DNA from: Lasiodiplodia sp. COLG20
Taxonomy: Eukaryota > Ascomycota > Dothideomycetes > Botryosphaeriales > Botryosphaeriaceae
Length of the DNA stretch: 64,000 nucleotides
Direction of reading: 5' to 3'
Assembly: GCA_009801085.1 (NCBI GenBank)
Contig: VNWV01000014.1
Location: forward strand, 1-64,000
The notes under the pieces are model-generated. The model saw only the letters and a list, made by a program, of their open reading frames with translations. It was not told the DNA's origin and searched no databases. Within the stretch, counting starts at the first letter, position 1, and each line of letters starts with the position of its first letter. Shown here one piece after another: positions 22,574 to 34,302 of this stretch. The position numbers and the translations under genes were made by a program.

Positions 22574-23230
22574 CTTTGGCGCGAATAAACTGAGGCCTGA
22601 TCGTCGTGGATGCGACACTATCGCGGCTTCGTTGCTCTTCAAATGAGACGTCGCTTGGTCCTTGGATCAACTGCCGGGCGCGTCCCGGGCCGTCAGCATT
22701 CGAATTGAAGCCGAAGCCAGGGTCCCGGGGTGGCCGAGCCCTGCGCCACCAACGTGAGCCGCAATATTGATGGCTTGGGTGCCTGGAGTGCGGCAGGAGG
22801 CGGTCCGGATCCTTTTCCGGAGGAGTCGAGCGATCGGAGTTCCTTAATCGATGCTTACCCTTAAGCGAGGCTCCAAATAATTCTCACTACCGTTACAACA
22901 CGCTCGCCTGCCCCCACGGATCCTCTGAAACGAGCCGCAACCACGAATTTCCGCAGTGCCTCATCCAGCTGAGCTATGCCGCAATCTGTTGGTGACTGCG
23001 CCTCCTGACGACGCCTCGTCCGCTCACTGTGGGATGCTTTCGACTCTGGCACTTCCAAAAATTGCATCTGAGCATCAGCCATGGCGTGTATCTCGAACGC
23101 CTTCACGGTGTTGGAGGCCGGGGGCGAAGTATCGTGCCACTGGATTGCAACGAAAGGAAACGGTATATAGACGGGGCAAAATGTGTTGTACCTATCCGTT
23201 TCAGAAATCACACCAAGTTCATTCATCAAG
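22574..23230. promoter_or_regulatory. Divergent promoter, laccase / GMC oxidoreductase
   Basis: 657 bp shared by two secreted oxidase genes. It contains a CGGA (22806-22809) N6 TCCG (22816-22819) inverted pair, which also reads as a direct repeat of TCCGGA, and further CCCGGG-type sites at 22680-22730. Candidate binding region for the cluster regulator. Confidence 0.4.
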
Positions 23231-25238
23231 ATGCGTCTTCTCTTTTCTTCTATCTCTCTGCTTGTTGCAGGCAGCAATGCGCTTCCCGCGCTACTTCCGA
23301 GAGCCAGCAATGACACTTCCTTTGCGAGTCCCGGAAATGCATCGTACGATTATGTAGGATCAATCCCCACTCTATCAGAGACGTGGAAGATACTAACGGT
23401 TGCCCAGGTGATTGTTGGAGGTGGTACCGCGGGTCTCACGGTGGCAGCGCGGCTGGCCGAGGACGCGGGCACCACTGTGGCCATCATTGAGGCTGGCGAC
23501 GTTGCAGAGAACGTCAATGCCAACATCTCCAAGGTGCCCGGATACGGCTACAAGGTGTCCATCGAGGGGTTGGACTGGGGGTTTGAAACAACGGCCCAAG
23601 CAGGCGCTGGAGGACGTCAACTGACATACAACCGCGGCAAAGCGCTGGGCGGGAGCTCGGCCACCAATCTTCTCGCCTACCATCGCGGCACGGTCGATTC
23701 CTTCCAGGAATGGGCCACGCAAGTTGGAGACAATAGCTGGACGTTTGCCAATTTCCTTCCGTGGTATCTCAAGAGTGTCACGTACACGGCGCCAAACCAG
23801 GACCTGCGCGCTGCCAACGCAAGCGTTCCCGCGCTGAACCCGGCATCCCAGAGCGCCGAGGGCGGCCCGCTTCACGTAACTCACTCAAACTACGCTGATC
23901 CGGTTTCCTCATTCGCCCGCGACGCATGGAAAGAACTCGGTGTCGCCGAGCTGAACGACCTGCTCAGCGGTAAGCTGATCGGCAACCAGTATTCGCCGGC
24001 CACCATCAATCCGGACGACCAGACACGTGATACCAGCGCCACCAGCTTCTTGCAGTATGCGGCTACAAGTGGACGCGGCAATGTCAAGGTGTACAAGCTG
24101 TCCATGGCCAAGCGCATCCTGTTTGAAGGAAACACGGCAACGGGCGTGCTGGTGAGCGGCAGCGACTCCGAATTCACTCTGTCAGCGAACAAGGAAGTCA
24201 TTCTTGCCGCAGGTGCTGTAAGTTTTCTCATTTTCCTCAACTCTCTATGCCAGTGTGTTAACGCAGCCGCAGCTGCAATCGCCGCAGATGCTCATGGTTT
24301 CCGGCATCGGGCCTGCCGAGACGCTCGAAAAGTACGGCATCGAGGTTATTGCGGATCGCCCTGGAGTGGGGCAGAACATGCAAGACCACATGTTCGTGCC
24401 AACATTGTGGAAGGTTGACGCCACGACCGAATCGCAGCTGTTTGATGCCGAGTTTGCAGCCGCAGCGGAAAACGCCTTCAACAACGACCACGCCGGCATC
24501 CTCACCAACACTGGCGCCGACCATTTCGGCTGGGAGAAGCTGCCCAACTCTTCGCTGGCGCGGTTGGACTCGGCCGCCCGCGAGGACTTGGCCAAGTTCC
24601 CCGCAGACTGGCCCGACTACGAGATGGTCATCGGCGACCTCGCCTACAGCGGCGACGCCAACTACGCCCAGGGCATCATGATGCTGCAATCTGCCACGTC
24701 GCGCGGCTCCATCTCCATCAGCTCTGCCGATGCTGCTGATCCGCCTGTCATCGACACCCAGACGCTTTCCACAGCTACCGATCGTGCTGTGGCCGTCGAG
24801 GCTGTCAAGCGAGTGCGCCAGTTCTTCCGGACCGAGTCGATGCAGCGTGTCGTCCTGGAAGAAGTCACGCCTGGTTCCGCAGTCCAGACTGACGACGAGT
24901 TGCTGGAGTTCATCCAACAAGCCGCCGGCCCCGGCTACCATGCTGCCTGTACCTGTAAGTACACGCCTTGCTAATGAATCGTCCTATCGCTGACACGTCC
25001 GTAGGTGCTATGGGTAAGACTTCGGATCCCAATGCCGTCGTTGACACAGAAGGCAATGTCATCGGCGCTAAGAGCTTGCGTGTTGTAGACGCGAGCGTTT
25101 TCCCTCTATTGCCCCCGGGCCATCTTCTGTCTACAGTTTGTAAGAGACCCGTTTGATCCTTTAAAAGTATTTATACAGCCTGCTAATATTTTGATAGACG
25201 CTGTGGCAGAGAAGCTTGCGGATGCAATCAAGTCATAG
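23231..25238 (+). CDS. Secreted GMC oxidoreductase (FAD-dependent)
   Basis: Five exons (23231-23353, 23408-24217, 24273-24954, 25005-25139, 25198-25238) give 596 aa. Start chosen at the CAAG-ATG at 23231, which opens a signal peptide (MRLLFSSISLLVAGSNALP). Intron 1 (54 nt) is in-frame and invisible as an ORF break; its removal rebuilds the FAD motif YDYVIVGGGTAGL. Also seen: GKALGGSSATN, SPQMLMVSGIGP, the active-site region HAACTCAMG and the C-terminal LRVVDASVFPLLPPGHLLSTVYAVAEK. GMC enzymes oxidise alcohols (aryl alcohols, sugars, pathway intermediates) while reducing O2 or quinones; the patulin pathway uses a secreted one for its last step. Several N-glycosylation sequons fit secretion. 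Confidence 0.92.
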
Positions 25239-25850
25239 GCATTGTGAGGGATGCCAATGTGGAAGATTCTCTTCGTCTCATAGACTATAGATTTTTCTCT
25301 TCGTCGATTACCAACTTTAGATACATGGTCAATGCTTATATTTGGATTTTGTTCTCACTTCGCCTCCTTTGCTGAATGTTAAGCCAAAATGCCCTCTCGT
25401 AGTTGAGAGATGTGAAGGCAACATATCGTTTACTTACAACGCTTTCACGGCTGTAATACTGAAATGGACTTCTCGGATAGTCATGGTCGACACTTCTGAA
25501 ACGGCCCTACAGTCTCCGGGTCTTAGCGATGCTTTAGGGCCCAGCCGCTGAGCTAACTTACATACAAAATATATTGGAATATGAGTTGTCGCTAAACAGC
25601 ATTTATACTCAACTGCCTCTCGCCAAAGACACAGCTTCGCGCCGCTAGCAGCCGAATATACATGTCTTGACTTCACCTAGCATACTCAGTTCTACATGTC
25701 ACGGCTTGTGAATTTAAAGATGTATAGAAGGAAAGAGCATGTTATTTCTATTTGTAGTAGCATTCAAAATACGCTCAGCAGATATCCAATCTAAGAGTAT
25801 GACCCCATGTTCATCCCGGAGAGCCTCGACACCAACAGCCCTAAGACCTG
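25239..25850. other. Convergent spacer, GMC / P450 C
   Basis: 612 bp between facing 3' ends. A tRNA D-arm-like stretch on the minus strand near 25540 has no matching T-arm. Nothing else seen. Confidence 0.45.
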
Positions 25851-27691
25851 TTACGAAACATGATCCCAGCTGCTGGGTTGGGAATGACTCTGATATCCCG
25901 CGCAATATCCTGCGGGCGCTTGTCACCTGGCTTCAACATGATGTCGTAGTCAGTGAGGATCTTGGCGAGCAGCATCTTGATCTCGTAGCTGGCAAAGAAT
26001 CTGCCGGGGCAGGCGTGGCTGCCAACGCCCCAGTGGAGTTGGTCTGTGTCGTTCGTCGTGACGAACTGCGCGGCACATGTCAGTTCACCGCGTTGGATCG
26101 AATGGGAGAATCAAGTCAATCTCACCTGATACTTAGCCTCGTTGCCCGGTTGAGAGCGGAGACGCTCGAATCGGAAGCCATCGAACTCTGAGGCGTTCTC
26201 AAAGAGTGATTCGTCCAGAGCATTAGCGCCTGCTGCAACGCCGATATGAGTGCCCTTCGGCAGAACGAGGCCATTAGACAGCTTAACGTCAACCTCACAC
26301 CTCCGGTTCATTGTAACTGAAGTGTTGTCAGAGATAATTATGTAGGAAAGGCTGCTTGCACGTACCGAGACCCGGGGGCCGGAACCTCTGGGATTCCTTC
26401 AGGAAACTGTCCATTTTCCGCAAACCGGCAACACTGGCCTTCGTCCAGACATTCCCATGCTTCTTACGGACTTCTTCCACCTCGTCCCGCAGCGGCTGGA
26501 TGTATTCTGGACGGCTTGTGAGATCAAAGACCGCTTGTGCCATCTATGATTCTGTCAGCCCTATGTGCATTTTCAGCGAGAGCACCCTAAGCTCACCGTC
26601 ATGGACGTGGTGTGGATTGCCACTACGGAAATGAGCATCTGTGTTTTGGATACGTAGTGAACGTCCTTGGCATTCTCTGGGCTCGAGTTGTTGATAATCC
26701 ACTGGACCATGTCCTGCGGAGGCTTGTATGCATCCTCATTCTCCATACGCTTACGGCGCTCATCCATAATCGGCTTGAGCATTCTACCTCTTCAGTCAGC
26801 ATAGGACCCCGGCCGTGATACGGGTAGAACTCGCCTGGCACCATTGTCAAGATACGTATGGACTTTGCGGATCTGAATTGGTCAAAATGCTGCCCTCGCG
26901 GAGAAAGTTGCTTGGTAGCGTACCTCGGGAATTGCATATCGAGCAAGCGTATGCAGGAAGCGCGGATACTTCCATAGCTTGTCGGAGCCGACGAAGCCAT
27001 CGATGGTATAGCTGAGCGTGGCATTGATCCAGTCCGGATTGCGGTTCAACGGGAGGCCAACGAAGATGCGCCCGGAGAGAAGCGCCACCAATGCAGATAG
27101 AGTAGGGTAAAGGCGCACTGGCTTCCAGTCTGTTCACCGGCGATAAGCAAAGCTCTTGGTTGTAGGAAAGACAGCATACCTTTGCAGTCGCCAATGTGTT
27201 GGCCGACGGCGAAATCAACCTCTTCCTGCAGCTCGCCAAGGATCCTCACAATGTTCTTGGTCAGGTCGATTTTGACAGAATGAACCAGCGTGTCATTGAC
27301 TCCAAGTCCAGTGTACTTGCCGATGAATCGTTCCGAAACCTGCTTCTGGAAACTGAGGATGTTCTCGGGCTGATTCTTGATTTCATTGAGAAAGCGGGTG
27401 GGCACGATGACCATGGAGTGATGGGCGGTGGGGATGGTGAAAGTCGAATCCTTGAACTGTGCATGCCGGTTAGACCAGCATGATTGGGACGTGGTGACTC
27501 ACCTTTTGGTACCCGGCTTCCAGGGCGTCGCCAAAAGCCGGTTCCCCGGGATTTCCAAGCACCGGGGAGTCTTCGATCTTCTTTTCACGGGTGATGAACC
27601 ACACTCGAATGACGAAAAGGGCGATAACGGCGGCGACCCCGGCAATCGCTTCCGGGGCCTGCAGCGCCTTTGAGACAATCTGACTGCTCAT
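25851..27691 (-). CDS. Cytochrome P450 C (ent-kaurene-oxidase/terpenoid-type)
   Basis: Probably eight exons: 27691-27503, 27456-27180, 27129-26924, 26872-26856, 26789-26597, 26543-26366, 26317-26126 and 26065-25851 (488 aa). The fourth exon would be only 17 nt, and its acceptor may be 26783 instead of 26789. A membrane anchor lies at about residues 16-29. Visible family signatures: PTAHHSMVIVPTRFLNEI, HTTSMTMAQAVFDLTSRPEYI, ExxR as ESQR, FRPPGLVTMNRRC, and the heme loop LHWGVGSHACPGRFFASYEIK. HWGxGxHACPGRFFA is typical of fungal P450s acting on terpenoids (ent-kaurene oxidase, indole-diterpene and meroterpenoid enzymes). It is divergent from the regulator gene. Substrate unknown; the internal splice is the weak point. 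Confidence 0.85.
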
Positions 27692-27820
27692 GGGTGGTCT
27701 CGCGCTCGGGGTTTGCCTGCTGCCTGTGTGGGGAAGAGATCAACACCCTTCAGGCCCGGCGCTCTTATATCGAACATGATGCTGAAGCTCTCCAGAGTGT
27801 AAGCATCTCCATCGGAACGG

Positions 27821-27855
27821 CCTTCGGAAGTGTGGCAGTCTCGGTGTTCCGAAGG
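27821..27855. promoter_or_regulatory. Perfect 9-bp inverted repeat in the P450 C / regulator promoter
   Basis: CCTTCGGAA (27821-27829) and TTCCGAAGG (27847-27855) are exact inverses with a 17-nt spacer, 130 bp upstream of the P450 C start and within the 977-bp region shared with the regulator gene. Each arm carries CGGAA, the half-site seen in other cluster promoters. Confidence 0.45.
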
Positions 27856-28668
27856 GTCGGCAGCGGCACGGTTTTGCAGGACGAAGGATGGTAACGGGGG
27901 GCCAAGATGCGGACGGACGGATAAAAATGGACGAATCCTTCAGAATATTGACGCAGGGTGGTGTATTCGCCTAGAACGACCTTTGCCGGCTTCCCGGACC
28001 GCCGCCCAGGATCCGAGCTGGGATGAGCTCGGTTTCGCGTTGAAGTTGCACGGTTACGTACTGCAGTATTGTCTCTCCTGGAACGAATAGCCAGTGCTGC
28101 GATAGGATACGAGCCGATTAAATCCGGCACATGCATCCCAAAGCGGCGACAGGGTCCAGTGGCACCAGGAGGTTCGTCCGGTGCGGGGCTGGAGTGAGCC
28201 GGGGCAATGTTCCCGCCGATGTGGGGCGCTGCGTCTTGAAGCTTGACTTGAGGGGCGTCCAACCGCTGAAACGCATGCGTAAGCTGCGACACGATAAGGC
28301 CTCGGCAGCATGCAGCATCGCAGCCGCAGAGGGGCACCTTCCCGGAAAAGAGGTCGGTGCTTACAGACCGACGCAGCCACAAGGCAGCAGCATAAGCCGC
28401 TTCCAGAGTCGAGGCGAATCCTGCCACCTAGTTGCAGTTGCTTTTTGCTCACCAACTAGCGGCAGGGTCCCGACGGGAACGCCCGATTGGTGCGTGGCGA
28501 TATGTATGTCCCTTAGTAATCCTCAGCAGGTGGGGCTGCGCGCTCTAAGCACGCAATAGCGAATGCAACCGCGATTAAAGTAACCGAGCGCGGAAACTAT
28601 GCTCGTACATCGCCCTCGGAGTGAAAAAGCGCGGGCACCACGACCCAGCTGGATCGGCATATCGCAAC

Positions 28669-31535
28669 ATGACTGTCTACTGCACCTTTTGTGGAAACGG
28701 CTTCTCCAGAGCAGAGCATCTGGAACGGCATCTGCTGATCCACAACGATGCGAGGCCGTTCAGCTGCGAAACATGCCATTTGAGCTTCAGACGAAGGTAC
28801 CTTTCTCGTTTCTGCTGTGGAGAAACGTCAAGCTGACGAGCTGCCCTCCAGGGACCTCCTACGTCGCCACATCCGCAACGCACACGCCCCGCCCACCGCC
28901 GACGACCCCCAGGGCGCCGCGAAACCTCCGGACAGAAGCCCACATGCATGCATCAATTGCGTCAAGAACAAGACTAAATGTGACAAAGATGTCAGTGCTT
29001 CAACCGCAGTACCGGTTTGAGTTTGCACTAATGGTTCCCTGCAGATGCCGTGCACGCGATGCGTGCAACGAGGCTGGACGTGCGAACCAAGGCCATCCCG
29101 CCGATCGCAGAAACATCCGAAAGAAACCACAGAGCAGGACAAGGCACAGGACCGGGAACAGTCCAGCTCTGCGGTGTCGACGGCAGACACAGCGCCTGAT
29201 GAACCCGTCAACGCACCGGAGCATCAAGACGCTGTTTTGCGAACACCCTCTCCACTGCCCACGACTCTATTTTCGCTAGACCAAATACCCAACGTTCCCG
29301 CCCCCGACCCGAAGGCCTTCCTCGATCGCAGCCATCTCAGCGAGCCGTCGCCCTTGCTTGCCGACATTCCCCATGTCCACCAGCTATACTTCGAGAACAC
29401 CGATAACCCAGACTTTGGCTGGCTGGACGATGGCATGATGCCAGGGTTGACGATGGATGGGGAGTCGATAGAAACATCTCCGGAGCCTCCGAACTCAGCG
29501 AGACTGCTCTATCCCCCGCCGACAATGACAGCCGACTGTGGCTCCCCTTTACCGCCTGTGCCAGCTATGCAGCCTGGCTCAGATTACTTTGGGATGTATG
29601 AAGCATCCACTGAGCCACACAAGGAAACCATGCAATCTCACCACGACCGGCTCCACAAATTCGACGTCGACATGACCAACGTTGCTCATGGTTTCGTGTC
29701 AGAGCCTACACTCAACGCAACACCGCCGTATGTGGTCGAGACGTTTACCGCAGACGCGCGAGATCGTCTCATCATGGTTGTCCAGCGTGTTCTACACATG
29801 GGAAGCCAACACTCAGGGGCCGAGATGCAGGACTACCTGCAACTCCCTCAACCAAGTGTCTTGGAGTCTCTGCTGCACGGTTTCATGCAAAACGACCAAG
29901 CATACTTCGACCTCATCCCCGGGAGGTTTCTCGAGACCTCGGTCCTCGTGCAATCAGGGGATTACGGCACTTTACCTGGTCTCTTTCTCCTTCTGGCTCT
30001 GGCAAAAGGCGCAATATGCAGTGGCAGTGCGGACAACTGTGCCTTGGCCGACGCGCTTTTGAATGCTTGCCTGGCAGCTCTGTCCGATGGCACCGTCAGG
30101 ACATCCCAATGGCAGGGAGGCTTCAAAGCCTTCCACTCTTTATTACTACTCCAAGAGCTGGCCGCTTGGAGTAGCAATTCAAATACCCAAAAGGTAGGGC
30201 ATTTTCCGCCGATGAGAGTTGTGCATGCTAACCCACCGGACAGATTGGCAGGTCGATGTGGATGAAGGGAATCAAGGTACGTGCACCCTCAACCCCGCGT
30301 TCGAGCAAGCCTGACTGGCGGGTAGATGCTTCATGAAGACGACTTGATGGAATACAAGCCGCTGCAGCTCGGTCCCAGCGTAGACAAAGAGGCTTCTTTT
30401 CGCCTGTGGAGGAACCGGGAGTATCAAAGCAGGTAAGATAAACAGTGACAAGGGCCTGATATTTGAAATCACTAACGACAACAGGCTACTACACGCATGG
30501 CTGGTGACTGATTTGGAGATGAGTCTTTTCAATGACTGTCTCCCAAAAGTCTCAGCGAAGGACATCCGAGCCGCCCTTCCGGAAAGCCCGCTTCTCTGGC
30601 ATGCCCGGTCAGTTGACGAGTGGCTTTCTGAGTATCAGCGGATGTTCGCAGATGATAGTCCACAGACCCAACTGCATACTGGATCCTTTTCAGAGGCAGT
30701 CCGCAAGTTCATCCATGGAAGCGGGGATTCCTTGCTACAAGGCAACATCTGCCCCACCAAACTTCTCGGCGTCCTCCTTCACTCTCTACACTCACTCTCT
30801 TCCCATCTTCATTACTCGTTCGACTACATGTTCCCAACATCCGATCATGGCTCGTACTCCGTTTTCACTGCCTCGAGGGCTCTATCTGGGGAGGCACAAG
30901 TGCTTCTCGAAAGATGGCTAAAGCTCTACAATGCGGTAAAAGCAACACCCCACCACGGGTCATCACACACAAAATACCTCATCATGTACCACTTCATTTG
31001 GCTGAACCAGCTTACCTCCTTTCCTCGAATCGAACGCATGCTCTGTCAGGGGCAATCCATCAATCCCGCAACCACATCCTCATGGCTCCGTCTGCGGTGG
31101 GAGGGTGACCTTCCACGAATACTATACCACGTCGGCCAAGCCATCAAGCTCATCAAAGACCTTCCTGCCCGAGAAAGGCCAAGTTGGTGGGCTGCAGCAA
31201 TGTACCGAGCCATCCTCATTGCATGCGCCTGTTCCCTTGCATACTCTGCCATGCCGCGCCCATCGCCGTCAGCAGCGAGCGAGACCGGATCGCGGCGGCC
31301 AACGAGGGTCGTGGCAATTGACAAAGAGCTTGCCGACAACTCCGTTTCGCAAGCTTATCTCGACGAGATGATGGACAGCATGCCCGCCCTCACATGCAAG
31401 GACGGCCGTCTGCTTTCCTTGGACACACCCACCAACGTCCTGGATCACTCGCTGCACGTTTGGTCTGAGATGGAGCCAGAGCCGCATGCTTCCAAGTGGC
31501 TACTCACCAAGCTCAACTGCCTTCGAGAGCTATAG
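28669..31535 (+). CDS. Transcription factor with two C2H2 fingers plus a Zn2Cys6 cluster
   Basis: Six exons (28669-28796, 28852-28990, 29045-30193, 30244-30276, 30326-30432, 30485-31535) give 868 aa. The ATG at 28669 is used; the frame is open upstream only from a GTG. Finger 1 is C-x2-C-x12-H-x3-H (CTFCGNGFSRAEHLERH...), finger 2 is C-x2-C-x12-H-x4-H and is completed across intron 1. A C-x2-C-x6-C-x5-C-x2-C-x6-C binuclear cluster follows at about residues 77-103, completed across intron 2. The middle is acidic and Pro/Ser-rich; the C-terminal half is helical and looks like a fungal regulatory domain. Dual C2H2/Zn2Cys6 proteins occur among pathway regulators. Position at the cluster edge, divergent from P450 C, makes it the likely local activator. 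Confidence 0.9.
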
Positions 31536-32342
31536 TAACACTCTACGTGACTATACTATGTGCTCTTTCGCCTTTCGCTTTACTTATCTTCTTTGGAAAG
31601 GAGCCTAGCGTAAATTACTTTGTCACGATGCCTGAGAGAAAATAGAATCGTGCTATAGAAAAAGAGATACTATGAGCGAAAAATAGGTTACTGTACATAT
31701 ACATGGGATTCTTACCGCTGGGATGGGCTGGAATTGGTTTACGACATAGGTGCAATGACATAGATTTTCTAACGCATTATCTTCGTTTCATAGCTCAAAG
31801 TGTACGCTGAGTTACAAGAATAGGCGGGGCTGCTGGCTGCGATAATACTTGCCAGACTTGCCGAGATCCGTGATGAGGCTGCGTTTATAACTTTGATTAC
31901 CCCTTAGCCTTGCCTTGTGAAGGTCGGGGTTTTGGCAACAGTCAGTGCTGGCAAGCTGCTCAGCGGGCATCCTGATCTTCTAAACGGTTAGCATTGACAT
32001 CACCCAATGGCGCTGCGAACACTTGAACTCAGATCAGATTCTCTTGAGACGCAGTCAGTCACTCTGGACGTTTATTACATACTCTTAAAGGAGGCGTTAT
32101 ACAAAATGTTTGAACTGCTGCAGGAAATTCTGTCGAACTGCAATGCAAAAGCTCACAGAGCCACCGATAGAGAAAAGAAAGTGAGCGTCACAAGAAGGCG
32201 CCATCCTCACTCGCCACTCCGGGGCGGCTGTCATATGGTTATTTAGTACCTACACCTTATTCTCCAACCCCACATCAAATACCTTCACCCTCAGATGCGC
32301 CCCTACCCCAGAGGGTTTTCAGAATGGGTCGTCACTTCTCAT
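31536..32342. other. Intergenic region right of the cluster
   Basis: About 0.8 kb; only short frames without motifs. Taken as the cluster's right boundary. Confidence 0.45.
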
Positions 32343-32567
32343 TTACTCTTCCATCTCATCATACTCTAGAGGATCCGCCCCATTATTCTCTTGATGCTTA
32401 TTATACACTGGGCTCGTTTCCTCCTCGCTGTATTCGGGAACTGGCCCTTGCTGTTCGATCTCGGGCTCGTTCAACTCCGCGGGGTAGATGGCCCCAATCT
32501 CCCGAGCATTGTGATCCTCCTCATCTAGCTCGGGCGCTGGCTTGTCCAGAGTATTGTCGTCGGGCAT
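32343..32567 (-). CDS. Small acidic hypothetical protein
   Basis: 74 codons from an ATG with good context (GCC-ATG-CCC). The product is very rich in Glu, Asp, Pro and Asn, has no signal peptide or membrane segment, and ends DEMEE. A CTAAC...TATAG acceptor-like signal lies just upstream, so this could instead be the last exon of a longer gene whose first exon was not found. Not recognised; reading-frame evidence alone. Confidence 0.3.
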   Translation of the reverse strand: MPDDNTLDKPAPELDEEDHNAREIGAIYPAELNEPEIEQQGPVPEYSEEETSPVYNKHQENNGADPLEYDEMEE

Positions 32568-33179
32568 GGCGAAGGTATCGGACTTTTCAAACACTATAAT
32601 AGCTTGTTAGCTCGAATATACTTTTTAAATGATTTAATGTCAAAGGAATTGGAAGGTAGCTTCTTATGAGCTAGTTATTACGAGCAACGGGATGAATTGA
32701 GTTTCCGTGGGTGCGTATTTAGTGGGAGAGGGTCAGGAACTCGACAGCTATGTGTAGTTTTCGTGTATCTCGTTACGCGACCGTCTTATCGTTTTTTTGG
32801 CTAAAAGGCCAAACCCACAGCAGTAGCGCAGCTGAATCCCTGTGAGAACACGCCACTCACGTTGCCTCCCAGCTCGTGGCATTGATCTACTGGATTACAT
32901 TTAGGCATCAGTGAAGTATGTGCCGAAGTCGTGGCTGCTATCATGCAAGGCAGAAAGACACCAATACGGCGTGGCTTGCAGCGGGCTCTGTTGATGACGT
33001 ATCGCATGCCGAATCAAGTATGATGATGGCATACGAGGCCAAAACGCCACCAATCCTCCTGCCATCTCTGCCTCGTCGTACAAATGCCAGTCCACCATAT
33101 TCCGCATAGCATCGCATCAATTACAATTGCGTCGTAGAATAATAGTAAATAGCAGTAGGTAACGGATCGAATTATCTGT

Positions 33180-33989
33180 CTACAATTTCGTTAAATATGA
33201 AGTATATAGGACAACACATATTGCGAGGTACGTTCCAATAGCAAGCACAATATAGCCGATGAATAGTAGTGCAATCTTTCAAACAAATGTCAGCGCACGC
33301 CTTCTTTTTCCGTTGTGCTATCTTACCTTGTGCTCATCATTCCATGGGACTGTCCAAAGCGGTCGTAAAACGGCCACGGAGAGACCAACGACATATGATA
33401 TGATCGCGTAGCTAAGGAGCATGACCGGAGCCTGGAAGATGAACATGGCTGAGAACTTTGGTTTGTCCGACACAGTTTGCTTCAGTGCATCAATGAGCTG
33501 ATGCCCCCTCCCCAGCTCATACGTCCCCAGCAGGATTGTGAGATGGAAAGCGACGATAACCGAGAACAGACTCAGAACAAGGCTTCCGTACCAGAAGCCA
33601 TGAATGAGCCAGTGGTAGCGCGCAGCCTGGTCCCATTGGATCGAGGCTGTCACGGTTGATGCCACCACTGTTCCCTGCATGGATCGACAAGTCAGCAATT
33701 GAATGTAGCCATGGGATCAGGGAAGTCTAACCGCAAGGCAGGTGGAGCCGAACTCCAGCCTTTTTGCTTCCATCCATGATGCCAATCGGGTCTGCCTTGT
33801 ATCTACGTCATCGGTCTCCAGTATGCTTGTCAGTCCAAGCTCGAGGCAGTGCCAGGGGTTCGTTGTGACACGAATGCAGACAGTCAGCAGACTCTTCGCC
33901 GAATTTACCAGAGTATCTGTGGTGACGGTATCTCTCCAGGTCTGGTTCCAGCTTTCCAGGAACGTACGGGTGGCTTGTTTCAACGTCAT
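33180..33989 (-). CDS. Small integral membrane protein divergent from the NLR gene
   Basis: Three exons (33989-33732, 33674-33327, 33275-33180; introns 57 and 51 nt) give 233 aa. A soluble N-terminal third ends in SWMEAKRLEFGSTCLAGTVVASTVTASIQW, followed by four hydrophobic segments: one in GSLVLSLFSVIVAFHLTILLG, one in MFIFQAPVMLLSYAIISYVVGLSVAVL and one in IALLFIGYIVLAIGTYLAICVVL, plus a weaker one at the junction. From memory, proteins with this SWMEAKRLEFGSTCLA-TVVA core recur in ascomycetes. It starts 313 bp from the NLR start on the opposite strand, so the two may be co-regulated. Function unknown. Confidence 0.7.
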
Positions 33990-34302
33990 GACATCGGGCT
34001 TGATTTAGCAGTAGATAACGAGCAAACCAGTAGGTGAGCCGATGGTGCATATTCTGTCGAGGCGTGCAGGGCGAGGCTTCCTCTTAAGGCTGGTGCTCAG
34101 CCTTGGACTGTTGAGTCATGTGCCGATGCATGCACGTTTCTCAGCCTCACGGGGGTGCAGCCTCACGAATCCACCAATATTGTTGGCTTTTCCGAAATCC
34201 TACTGACTCGTGCGCCAGGCTGCTGACGCTGCACGATTTAAATTGGTCTTGCAGGCCACACCGTCTGGATTTCGTCGAAACGCTCACCCTTGAACGCACG
34301 CG

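Noticed and set aside
22890..22990. tRNA-like D-arm on the minus strand (AGCTCAGCTGG...) and a similar one near 25540
   Set aside because: No matching acceptor stem or TTCGA-type T-arm at the proper distance in either case.
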